This document shows, piece by piece, positions 44,478 through 51,999 of a DNA stretch of 64,000 nucleotides. Each line of letters begins with the position of its first letter. Position 1 is the stretch's first letter. The translations under genes were made by a program, and so were the position numbers. A model generated the notes under the pieces. That model made no database searches. It was not told where the DNA came from and saw only the letters and a program-made list of their open reading frames with translations. The stretch is from an uncultured Mesonia sp. (GTDB taxonomy: Bacteria > Bacteroidota > Bacteroidia > Flavobacteriales > Flavobacteriaceae), in the NCBI GenBank assembly GCA_958296185.1, contig CATQIB010000003.1, forward strand, positions 59,519-123,518, given 5' to 3'.

Positions 44478-45479
44478 TTACAGAAGAAAAATATTTTGAG
44501 CCTTCAGTTCTGTTCTTACTTTTGGAGACCAAATACTGCTTTGAACTTCACCAATATGCATTTTGTTCAGTAAAAACATTGCTACACGAGACTGGCCGAT
44601 GCCGCCACCTATGCTAGGTTCCAACAGATCATTGAGTAAGAGTTGATGAAAATAATAATCTTTCTTATATAATTGATCTCGTTTTTCCAATTGCCGCAAC
44701 AGGGTTGTTGAATCAACACGAATTCCCATTGAAGATAATTCAAAGGCTTGTTTCAATACGGGATTCCATACCAAAATATCACCGTTTAATCCGTTATATT
44801 CAGCGCAAGTTGGGGTAGTCCAATCATCATAATCTGCCGCCCTACCATCATGCGCCTCTCCATTGCTTAAAGTCCCTCCAATACCTATTAAAAAAACAGC
44901 ACCGTACTCTTTGGCAACTTTATCTTCTCTTTGTTTGGCTGGTAAGTCGGGGTAGCGTTGTAATAATTCTTCGGCATGTATAAAAGTTATTTCTTTAGGT
45001 AGTTTAGCTTTTATTTTAAAACGATCTTCAACCTTCTTTTCGGCTTTAAGCAGTGCCCTATAAATTTTTTTTACGGTTTTTTTTAAGGTTTTTAAGTTAC
45101 GGTCTTCTTTGCTAATTACCTTTTCCCAGTCCCATTGGTCAACGTAAATAGAGTGAATCGGACTGTAGTCTTCATCAGGTCGAATAGCTCGCATGTCTGT
45201 AATAATACCAGTGTTAGGTTTAAATTCTAGCTCTTTTAAACGGTGTCTTTTCCATTTGGCAAGTGAATTAACTACGACTGCTTTCTCATCGTTTAAAGCT
45301 TTAATGGGAAATTGTACACACCTTTCAATACCATTAAGGTCATCGTTTATTCCAGTATTTTCGATTACAGCCAAAGGCGCCGATACGGGTGTTAGTTTCA
45401 ATTTTTTTTCCAATTGCTTCTTGAAGGTTTTTTTTAAGAAATGCAATTGTGTTTCTGTTTTTAAAATTTCCGTTTTCAT
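44478..45479 (-). CDS. asnA: Aspartate-ammonia ligase (asparagine synthetase A)
   Basis: A 333-residue ATP- and ammonia-dependent asparagine synthetase, related to class II aminoacyl-tRNA synthetases. Diagnostic parts are TETQLHFLKKTFKKQLEKKL at the start, VQFPIKAL, GIITDMRAIRPDEDYSPIHS, YVDQWDWEKVI, GIGGTLSNGEAHDGRAADYDDW and GGGIGQSRVAMFLL. The product acts in the cytoplasm and makes L-Asn from L-Asp. The gene is preceded by a 180-nt leader with an Asn-rich peptide and an intrinsic terminator, so transcription is very probably attenuated by asparaginyl-tRNA charging. Confidence 0.96.
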   Translation of the reverse strand: MKTEILKTETQLHFLKKTFKKQLEKKLKLTPVSAPLAVIENTGINDDLNGIERCVQFPIKALNDEKAVVVNSLAKWKRHRLKELEFKPNTGIITDMRAIRPDEDYSPIHSIYVDQWDWEKVISKEDRNLKTLKKTVKKIYRALLKAEKKVEDRFKIKAKLPKEITFIHAEELLQRYPDLPAKQREDKVAKEYGAVFLIGIGGTLSNGEAHDGRAADYDDWTTPTCAEYNGLNGDILVWNPVLKQAFELSSMGIRVDSTTLLRQLEKRDQLYKKDYYFHQLLLNDLLEPSIGGGIGQSRVAMFLLNKMHIGEVQSSIWSPKVRTELKAQNIFLL

Positions 45480-45509
45480 AATTTAAAAGATTTAGATTAG
45501 TTTATAAAC

Positions 45510-45537
45510 AAAAAAAGCCTGCTAAAAGTAGCAGGCT
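45510..45537 (-). terminator. Attenuator terminator in the asnA leader
   Basis: Minus strand: AGCCTGCT (45537-45530), loop ACTTTT, AGCAGGCT with the last T in the run, then seven T (45516-45510). The hairpin points toward asnA and lies 30 nt before its start, so it can only be a regulated terminator in the 5' leader. The gene upstream, the antiporter, is over 200 nt away and would be transcribed into the same leader. Confidence 0.85.
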
Positions 45538-45566
45538 AGATGATTAAATAATAATACACAATACCG

Positions 45567-45617
45567 CTACCTCAGGGCAGTTAAATTAGCATTGTTATTA
45601 TTATTTAAAAAGTACAT
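45567..45617 (-). CDS. asnA leader peptide MYFLNNNNNANLTALR
   Basis: A 16-residue ORF, ATG at 45617 to TAG at 45567. It encodes Asn at positions 5-9 and 11: codons AAT three times, AAC, AAT, then GCT and AAT. It starts about 40 nt after a TATATTTG promoter box and ends about 30 nt before the terminator stem. Density of the regulatory amino acid and position fit leader peptides of classic attenuators such as those for His, Leu or Phe. The peptide itself probably has no function. Confidence 0.8.
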   Translation of the reverse strand: MYFLNNNNNANLTALR

Positions 45618-45658
45618 CTTTAGGTAGTATTTTAGTTATAGTTGGTTGTAATAATAAT

Positions 45659-45666
45659 CAAATATA
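45659..45666 (-). promoter_or_regulatory. -7 promoter element TATATTTG of asnA
   Basis: Minus strand TATATTTG, exact TAnnTTTG. Transcription would begin near 45650, about 35 nt before the leader peptide ATG. No clear TTG -33 box is present. Confidence 0.6.
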
Positions 45667-45739
45667 GAAATTATTTTTAAAAAGTTATAAGATTTGATAT
45701 TTTTTTTCCATTAAATTATACAAAAACACACAAGTACCC

Positions 45740-47725
45740 CTAAATCAATGCTTTATTAAAACGCTCAATATTCTCAGGATTTCCATTTATGAAGACTAAA
45801 TCGTGCTGTAAAATTTTCTCTTTTGGTCCAATATAGTCTATCATAATTTCTTTGCGTTTAATGGCCAAAATATTGACACCATAGTTTTCGCGTAAATTTA
45901 ATTGAGATAAGGGTTTTTGAATTAATTTCCCGCTGTCTCGTGTGACGCGTACACAGGTTATATTAAATTCTGGATGGGCGGGTTTAGGTTTATAAGTGCG
46001 TGGCAATTCTTTTTTATTTTGTAATAGTTCGTAATTATCGGCACGAATGTATTCCACAAAATGATGGATATCTTCTTCAGGGATTAAAAAATTATGCATT
46101 ACACGAGAGAAAATTTCAACTGAGGTTTCAAATTCTTCTGGGATCACTTCATCTGCTCCTAAGGTAATTAATTGGTTGGTTTGTTTTATGTATCGCGTTC
46201 TCACAATTAATTGTACAGATTTAGATAAACTGCGTATACCACCAATTACGGCCTTTGTGGCCTTATCATCAGAGATGGCAACTACGACGGTTCTTGCATG
46301 AACCACATTAACCTTTTCTAATATATGAGAATGGCTCGCATCTCCATAAATAATGGGTATATTGTTCTCTTTTTCTCGTTTTACCGTTTCTGCATTATAT
46401 TCGATCACAACAAAAGGAATATTGCTATGATAAGCTGCTTTGGCTAGATTAGACCCATTAATACCATAGCCGATAATAACCAAATGATTTTTTAATTCTT
46501 TAGTATCAAATTCAAATTCCTCTTCGCGCTGTTGCGGATTTTTTTGTAGAGCACGAACAAGCTTATTGCCTAATACAGAATCCGTAAAGCGGGTTGCATA
46601 CAGAATTACAAAGGGAGTAATCATCATAGATACAATAGAAATTGCCAAGAAATATTGGTTAGTAGTTGCCGAAAGCAAATTATTTTCTATTCCCACCTTA
46701 GAAAGTATAAAAGCGAATTCTCCTACTTGAAATAGGGCAAATCCTGTTAAAATAGCCGTTCGCATTTGATAACCCAACAACCTAATACATAGTGCGATTA
46801 AAGAAGATTTAATAAGCAGTAAGGCCAATACAACCAATATTATGATTACGAAATTATCGAGAAAAAAATTGATATCGAGCAGCATACCAATTGAGATGAA
46901 GAAAAAACTGGTAAACAACTCTTTAAACGGCAGTATGATGTTGGTAGCTTGATGGCTAAATTCTGATTCAGATATAATGAGTCCGGCCAAAAAAGCACCT
47001 AAAGCCAGTGATAGACCGGTTTCTGAAGTAAGGAAAGCCACAGCAAAACAAATGGTTATAGTTGTAAGCAAGAATAGTTCTTTGCTTCTTGTTTTAGCCA
47101 CGGCATATAAAAGTTTAGGAACTACATATTTGGCACTAATTATGGTAATAATAATTACAACAGCCGTCTTAAGCAGTAATAGCAATATACTTTGGGTAAT
47201 ATTATCTGATTGACCGGCAATTATCGGGGTAAAAAGCATCATGGGTACCACAATGATATCCTGAAATATTAATATAGCCAAGGTGTTTTTACCGTAATTG
47301 GTATTTATTTCGTTTCGATCTTGCAGAACACTTAATACAATTGCTGTACTAGAAAGGGAGAATAAAAATCCTACAAATACGGCCTGTTCCCATGCGAAAC
47401 CTAAAAGATAATAAAAACTTGCCGCAATTAAAATACTTAACAGCACTTGTAGACCTCCTCCAATAAATACCGTTTTTTTAATCGAAGCCAATTGCTTTAT
47501 CGAAAGCTCCATACCTATCACAAAAAGTAGCATTATAATTCCGATCTCAGAAATGATTTCTATTTGTTCGTCGGCGGTAACCAAGCTCAGCACACTGGGT
47601 CCAATTATGATACCAGTAAATAAAAAACCGATAATCGAAGGGATTTTAAGGCGTTGTAGTAGAAAAACAATAATTACAGAAAACCCCAGTAATATCAATA
47701 TGTCTTGCAAGATAGGAATGTGCAT
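45740..47725 (-). CDS. Monovalent cation:proton antiporter with RCK domain (KefB/C-like, CPA2)
   Basis: A 661-residue membrane protein. The CPA2 exchanger domain covers about 1-385 with some 12 hydrophobic helices (PSIIGFLFTGIIIGPS, FLFSLSSTAIVLSVLQDRNE, LSLALGAFLAGLIISESEF). A TrkA-N/RCK nucleotide-binding domain follows from about 410 (HLVIIGYGINGSNLAKAAYHS), and a TrkA-C domain lies near 570-660. It would exchange K+ or Na+ for H+, gated by nucleotides or ligands on the RCK domain. It lies upstream of asnA on the same strand but with a separate promoter region between. Confidence 0.92.
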   Translation of the reverse strand: MHIPILQDILILLGFSVIIVFLLQRLKIPSIIGFLFTGIIIGPSVLSLVTADEQIEIISEIGIIMLLFVIGMELSIKQLASIKKTVFIGGGLQVLLSILIAASFYYLLGFAWEQAVFVGFLFSLSSTAIVLSVLQDRNEINTNYGKNTLAILIFQDIIVVPMMLFTPIIAGQSDNITQSILLLLLKTAVVIIITIISAKYVVPKLLYAVAKTRSKELFLLTTITICFAVAFLTSETGLSLALGAFLAGLIISESEFSHQATNIILPFKELFTSFFFISIGMLLDINFFLDNFVIIILVVLALLLIKSSLIALCIRLLGYQMRTAILTGFALFQVGEFAFILSKVGIENNLLSATTNQYFLAISIVSMMITPFVILYATRFTDSVLGNKLVRALQKNPQQREEEFEFDTKELKNHLVIIGYGINGSNLAKAAYHSNIPFVVIEYNAETVKREKENNIPIIYGDASHSHILEKVNVVHARTVVVAISDDKATKAVIGGIRSLSKSVQLIVRTRYIKQTNQLITLGADEVIPEEFETSVEIFSRVMHNFLIPEEDIHHFVEYIRADNYELLQNKKELPRTYKPKPAHPEFNITCVRVTRDSGKLIQKPLSQLNLRENYGVNILAIKRKEIMIDYIGPKEKILQHDLVFINGNPENIERFNKALI

Positions 47726-47823
47726 AATAAGCGCTATTGTGGCTATTAAAATTATTACTGCAAAAAACTATTTTTTACAGTAAAATAGCGTTAAAAATTA
47801 CTGAATTTTTGAATAAAAAAGGG

Positions 47824-50475
47824 CTAATTATTCTTTTTAATTCGATAAACCAGTTTAACCATCTCATTGCCAAGCAATGGAATTAGGCCTAATGCTAAAA
47901 CAATAAACCAATCGATAAGGCTTAAAGAGGTTAATTTAAATGCTTCGCGTAAGAATGGAATTTCAAATAAGAGTAATTGTAATACAATGCCCAAAACTAT
48001 AGCGCCAAATAGTAATTTATTTGAAAATAAGCCTAAGCTGAAAATTGATTTTTGATAATGCCTAAAAGCCAAAGCATAAATTAATTGTGCTGCTATAATA
48101 CTCATAAATGCCATACTGCGGGCATAATCTATGACGGCTTGTGGAATAGCGTTATCAAAAGGAGAATAGCCTTTTACAGTATAAGCATAACTGTAAGCGG
48201 TAAGTGTTACCAATGCGATTAAAAAACCGCCCGCAAAAACTCTAATCCCTTGTTTATGCGCAAAAAAACTTTCTTTTGGTGGTCTGGGTTTATGTTGCAT
48301 TACCGTGGGATCATCGTTATCCATCCCTAGAGCTATAGCGGGTAGTGAATCGGTTAATAAATTGATCCAAAGAATTTGAGTAGCGATTAAGGGAACAGGC
48401 ATTCCCATTATTATACTAATCAACATAGCGATAACTTCTCCCAAATTGCTGGTGAGCAAAAATAAAACCGATTTTTTGATGTTGCTGTAGATATTTCTTC
48501 CTTGTTCTACAGCGGTTACAATGGTAGCAAAATTATCATCGGTAAGTATAATGTCCGACGCGTTTTTGGCTACATCTGTTCCGGTTATACCCATAGCTAC
48601 CCCAATATTGGCGTGGCTTAAAGAGGGGGCATCATTTACTCCGTCTCCAGTCATAGAAACTATATGTCCAGTTTCTTGAAGTCGCTTGACAATATTTACT
48701 TTATGTTGGGGAGAAACTCTTGCAAACACACGTAAAGAATTTATTTTATCTTGTTGTTCTTTTGCGCTTAAATGATCCCATTCGCGGCCCGTTATCGCTT
48801 GATCATCGGTTTGAAGAATACCTATGTCTTTTGCAATAGCAATAGCAGTTTGTTTGTGATCTCCAGTAATCATTAGGATTTCTATACCTGCTTTATGGGC
48901 TTTTTCAATCGCTATTTTTGCTTCTTTTCGTGGCGGATCCATCATACCTACAAAGCCAACAAAAATGAGCTCAGTTTCCCAATTTTCTTTATTAATTCCT
49001 TGGCTAGGATAGGGCTTATAGGCCGCTGCCAAAGTTCGCAAGGCACTTGCAGACATGTTTTCACTCGATTTTAAAATGCCTTCTTTTATACTTTTACTTA
49101 GCAGCTGCACCTCAGCACCAAACTGTACATGAGTGCAGCGAGGTAATATCTGATCAATAGCTCCTTTTACCAATAGTTCGGTTTTTGTTTGGTCGGTGAC
49201 GATCACCGACATCATTTTACGATCGGAATCAAACGGTAATTCATCTAATCGTTGGTGGGTTGAATTAACTTGGCTACGCTTTATGTCTAATTGATCTGCA
49301 AAGTCGAGTAGGGCTATTTCGGTAGGATCACCAGTTTGCTGATTTTTTGTAAGGGTTGCGTCATTACACAGAAGCATTATTTTACTTAGCTGTTTAAAAT
49401 CAGCTCTAGCTGAAGTATTTATAGAAGATTGGGTGCCCGTTTTATAGGTGTAGGCTTGTACTACTTGCATTTGATTCATAGTTAAAGTACCCGTTTTATC
49501 ACTACAAATAATATTAACAGACCCCAAAGTTTCAACAGCCGGCAACCGCTTTATAATTGCATTTTTTTTTGACATTTTGGTTACTCCAATCGATAGTACT
49601 ACAGCAACAATCGCTGCCAAACCTTCAGGAATAGATGCAACCGCCAAAGACACTGCAGTTAAAAAAAGATCGGCTAAAGGTCTACCTTGAAGGTAACCAA
49701 TAATAAAAAATAAAAAACAAACGCCTAAGGCTATTTTACCCAAGGTTTTCCCTAAATCTGATAAACGAATTTCTAGGGGTGTTTTTGTTTCTGTGGTATT
49801 AATATTCTCAGCAATTTTCCCGACTTCGGTTTTTTTTCCTGTAGCAACAACAACACCCAAAGCTCGGCCATAAGTTACTAAGGTTGACATAAAAGCCATG
49901 TTCTTTTGTTCGCCTAAAACGACGTGATCATCAGAAGAAACAGTTTTAGCTTCTTTATAAACGGGAACAGATTCCCCCGTAAGGGCGGCCTCTTCAACCT
50001 GTAAATTTATACTTGATATTAATCGTAGGTCGGCAGGTACGATTTGTCCAGTTTCTAAAACAACAATATCTCCTGGTACTAAAGTGGCAGTATCTACAAT
50101 TTGTCTTATCCCTTCCCGAATAACAGTAGCTTTTAATGCAGCCAATTTTTGTAAGGCTTGTATAGCTTTTCCTGCTTTTACTTCTTGATATACTCCTAAA
50201 CTTGCATTGATTAAGATAACCCCAGAAATGATTATGGCGTCAATATATTCGCCCATATAAATGGTGATGGCAATAGCTGCCATTAATACATATATTAATG
50301 CATCTTTTAATTGCCCTATGAAAAGGCTTAATAAACTTTTTGATTGATGGGCGCGCCATTTATTATGCCCGTAAATTTGTAATCGCGCTTTTACCTCCTT
50401 TTCACTTAAGCCTCGGTTTTTATCTACCTTAAATTTTTTTAAAATGGCGCTTATTTCTTCTTGATAAAACAACAT
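47824..50475 (-). CDS. Cation-translocating P-type ATPase (PMCA/SERCA-like, probably Ca2+)
   Basis: An 883-residue P2-type ATPase. The N-terminal cation-ATPase domain has GLSEKEVKARLQIYGHNKW. Motifs follow in order: LTGESVPV (actuator, TGES), PEGLAAIVAVVLS (helix M4, the PEGL type of Ca2+ pumps), CSDKTGTLTMNQMQ (phosphorylated Asp), VKGAIDQIL (ATP-binding KGA), MITGDH and MTGDGVNDAPSL (hinge). The C-terminal helices include ILWINLLTDSLPAIALG. It likely exports Ca2+ to the periplasm. It has a TAAATTTG promoter just before the start codon. Confidence 0.93.
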   Translation of the reverse strand: MLFYQEEISAILKKFKVDKNRGLSEKEVKARLQIYGHNKWRAHQSKSLLSLFIGQLKDALIYVLMAAIAITIYMGEYIDAIIISGVILINASLGVYQEVKAGKAIQALQKLAALKATVIREGIRQIVDTATLVPGDIVVLETGQIVPADLRLISSINLQVEEAALTGESVPVYKEAKTVSSDDHVVLGEQKNMAFMSTLVTYGRALGVVVATGKKTEVGKIAENINTTETKTPLEIRLSDLGKTLGKIALGVCFLFFIIGYLQGRPLADLFLTAVSLAVASIPEGLAAIVAVVLSIGVTKMSKKNAIIKRLPAVETLGSVNIICSDKTGTLTMNQMQVVQAYTYKTGTQSSINTSARADFKQLSKIMLLCNDATLTKNQQTGDPTEIALLDFADQLDIKRSQVNSTHQRLDELPFDSDRKMMSVIVTDQTKTELLVKGAIDQILPRCTHVQFGAEVQLLSKSIKEGILKSSENMSASALRTLAAAYKPYPSQGINKENWETELIFVGFVGMMDPPRKEAKIAIEKAHKAGIEILMITGDHKQTAIAIAKDIGILQTDDQAITGREWDHLSAKEQQDKINSLRVFARVSPQHKVNIVKRLQETGHIVSMTGDGVNDAPSLSHANIGVAMGITGTDVAKNASDIILTDDNFATIVTAVEQGRNIYSNIKKSVLFLLTSNLGEVIAMLISIIMGMPVPLIATQILWINLLTDSLPAIALGMDNDDPTVMQHKPRPPKESFFAHKQGIRVFAGGFLIALVTLTAYSYAYTVKGYSPFDNAIPQAVIDYARSMAFMSIIAAQLIYALAFRHYQKSIFSLGLFSNKLLFGAIVLGIVLQLLLFEIPFLREAFKLTSLSLIDWFIVLALGLIPLLGNEMVKLVYRIKKNN

Positions 50476-50497
50476 AAATTTTATTGAGTATAAAGGA

Positions 50498-50505
50498 CAA
50501 ATTTA
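50498..50505 (-). promoter_or_regulatory. -7 promoter element TAAATTTG of the P-type ATPase gene
   Basis: Minus strand TAAATTTG, exact consensus, 23 nt before the ATG at 50475. It lies in the 49-nt gap after the flavin reductase gene. Confidence 0.55.
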
Positions 50506-50524
50506 ATAGTTTAGAAAGTCTAAT

Positions 50525-51034
50525 TTATTGATATAAATCAATACTAGCCAAAATCATTTCTTTAGTATCTGACTTCAATTGCAAGGAATCATTCTTAAAT
50601 AAAACATCATCGTGGTACAAATTTACATTTGTTTGCATATTGCATTTAAGCGCTTTAAGGCTCTGTAATAAAGAGCACATCGCCATATTACCTCTGGGTT
50701 CTTTTGGTGTAAAGGTTATGGGCAGTACATTTTTTTGGTAAAACTCACCCGAAGCCGTACACCATTCTAATATATTTTTTAGTGCCGCAGGCATATTATG
50801 AAGATATTCAGGAGTGCATATGATAACCAAATGGGCTTGGTTAATATTTTCTTTGAGTTGTTGTATTCGCTTTTGCGGATTTTCTAAGCGTTTTAAACTA
50901 AATAAAGGAATTTGATTTAACTGTGCCTCAACAGTGAAATTTGTTGGATCTTCAACTATAGTACCAATAGCTTGCAAAAATTTATGGTTGGTTCCTTGCT
51001 CCTGAGTTGACCCAGATATTCCTAAAATACGCAT
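50525..51034 (-). CDS. NADPH-dependent FMN reductase-type oxidoreductase
   Basis: A 169-residue flavodoxin-fold protein. The FMN phosphate loop is GISGSTQEQGTNHKFLQAIG near the start, followed by AHLVIICTPEYLHNMPAALKNILEW, the PEYxxxMPxxLKNxxEW signature of the NADPH-dependent FMN reductase family. It probably reduces quinones, azo compounds or flavin. It lies just upstream of the P-type ATPase gene on the same strand and is divergent from the ChaN-like gene. Confidence 0.88.
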   Translation of the reverse strand: MRILGISGSTQEQGTNHKFLQAIGTIVEDPTNFTVEAQLNQIPLFSLKRLENPQKRIQQLKENINQAHLVIICTPEYLHNMPAALKNILEWCTASGEFYQKNVLPITFTPKEPRGNMAMCSLLQSLKALKCNMQTNVNLYHDDVLFKNDSLQLKSDTKEMILASIDLYQ

Positions 51035-51084
51035 GGATGAATCAATTTAATAATTGATTGTTTAAATTAGCAAAAAATAAATTT

Positions 51085-51954
51085 ATGGAGGTACCTAAAC
51101 AAATTAAATATTCTTTTTTATTGCTGGTTTTATTTTCAACATTAGGCTTACAAGGTCAAAAGCTAACTGCTTTTAAAATTTATAATGAAAATGGTAAAAA
51201 AGTCACTTTTAAGAAGATGGTAAAAGATCTGGCTAAACAAGAAATTGTTTTGTTTGGAGAACTGCATAATAATCCTATAGCTCATTGGATACAACTAGAA
51301 TTAATCAAAGAGCTCGACAAGAGAAGAGAATTAACCTTAGGTGCCGAAATGCTCGAAACGGATAATCAGTCGGAATTAAATCAATATTTAGCTCAAGAAA
51401 TTGAACAAAGTGGTTTAGATAGCCTCGCCCGATTGTGGAATAATTATCATACCGATTATAAGCCTCTAGTAGATTTTGCTAAAGAAAACAAAATACCTTT
51501 TGTGGCAACTAATATACCTAGGCGTTACGCCCGAATGGTTTACCGAAAGGGTTTTGAGGTGTTGGATTCTTTACCCAATAAAGAAAAACAATTTATTGCA
51601 CCTTTACCCATTTCCTATGATCCCGAACTTCCTGGTTATAAGAAAATGATGAAAATGATGCGTGGTCATAGTAATCCTAACTTTCCAAAAGCTCAGGCGA
51701 TTAAAGATGCTACTATGGCTCATTTTATTTTAAAAAATTATAAGCACCCTAATTTATTTATTCATTTCAATGGTGCTTATCATAGTGACTATTTTGAAGG
51801 TATTTTTTGGTACCTAATCACCCAAAATAAAGCCTTAAAGATTAAAACTATAAGCACTGTGATGCAAGAGGATGTAAATAAACTGGAGCAAGAATACAAA
51901 AAGAAAGCCTCTTATGTTTTGGTAGTGGATGAGGATATGACTACAACATATTAA
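51085..51954 (+). CDS. ChaN family protein, secreted
   Basis: A 289-residue exported protein. I use the ATG at 51085, which gives a signal peptide KYSFLLLVLFSTLGLQGQ; the frame begins nine codons earlier at a TTG. The ChaN/DUF399 fold (TIKI/PA2G superfamily) is seen in VLFGELHNNPIAHWIQLELIKELDKR, ELTLGAEMLETDNQSELNQYL, FVATNIPRRYARMVYRKG and LFIHFNGAYHSDYFEGI. Conserved His and Glu residues (ELHN, GAYH) suit heme or metal binding. Known ChaN proteins are linked to heme uptake; no heme genes are nearby here. It ends in a 13-bp palindrome shared with acnA. Confidence 0.87.
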   Translation: MEVPKQIKYSFLLLVLFSTLGLQGQKLTAFKIYNENGKKVTFKKMVKDLAKQEIVLFGELHNNPIAHWIQLELIKELDKRRELTLGAEMLETDNQSELNQYLAQEIEQSGLDSLARLWNNYHTDYKPLVDFAKENKIPFVATNIPRRYARMVYRKGFEVLDSLPNKEKQFIAPLPISYDPELPGYKKMMKMMRGHSNPNFPKAQAIKDATMAHFILKNYKHPNLFIHFNGAYHSDYFEGIFWYLITQNKALKIKTISTVMQEDVNKLEQEYKKKASYVLVVDEDMTTTY

Positions 51955-51960
51955 GCTAAA

Positions 51961-51990
51961 CTCTCTAGGTTTAAAAATAAACCTAGAGAG
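51961..51990. terminator. Palindrome between convergent ChaN-like gene and acnA
   Basis: CTCTCTAGGTTTA (51961-51973), loop AAAA, TAAACCTAGAGAG (51978-51990): a perfect 13-bp stem. No T tract follows on either strand, so termination efficiency is uncertain. Confidence 0.7.
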
Positions 51991-51999
51991 CAACACGAT

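Larger units (their letters stand above)
45510..45617 (-). promoter_or_regulatory. Asn-responsive transcription attenuator of asnA
   Basis: The region holds a leader ORF with six Asn codons, an antiterminator and a terminator. GAGGTAGCGG (45573-45564), which contains the leader stop codon TAG, can pair with CTGCTACTTT (45534-45525) in ten pairs, three of them G-U. That pairing removes the 5' arm of the terminator. With Asn-tRNA charged, a ribosome reaching the stop covers the first strand and the terminator forms. With Asn scarce it stalls on the AAT codons and the antiterminator forms. The mechanism is inferred; every element is seen. Confidence 0.82.
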
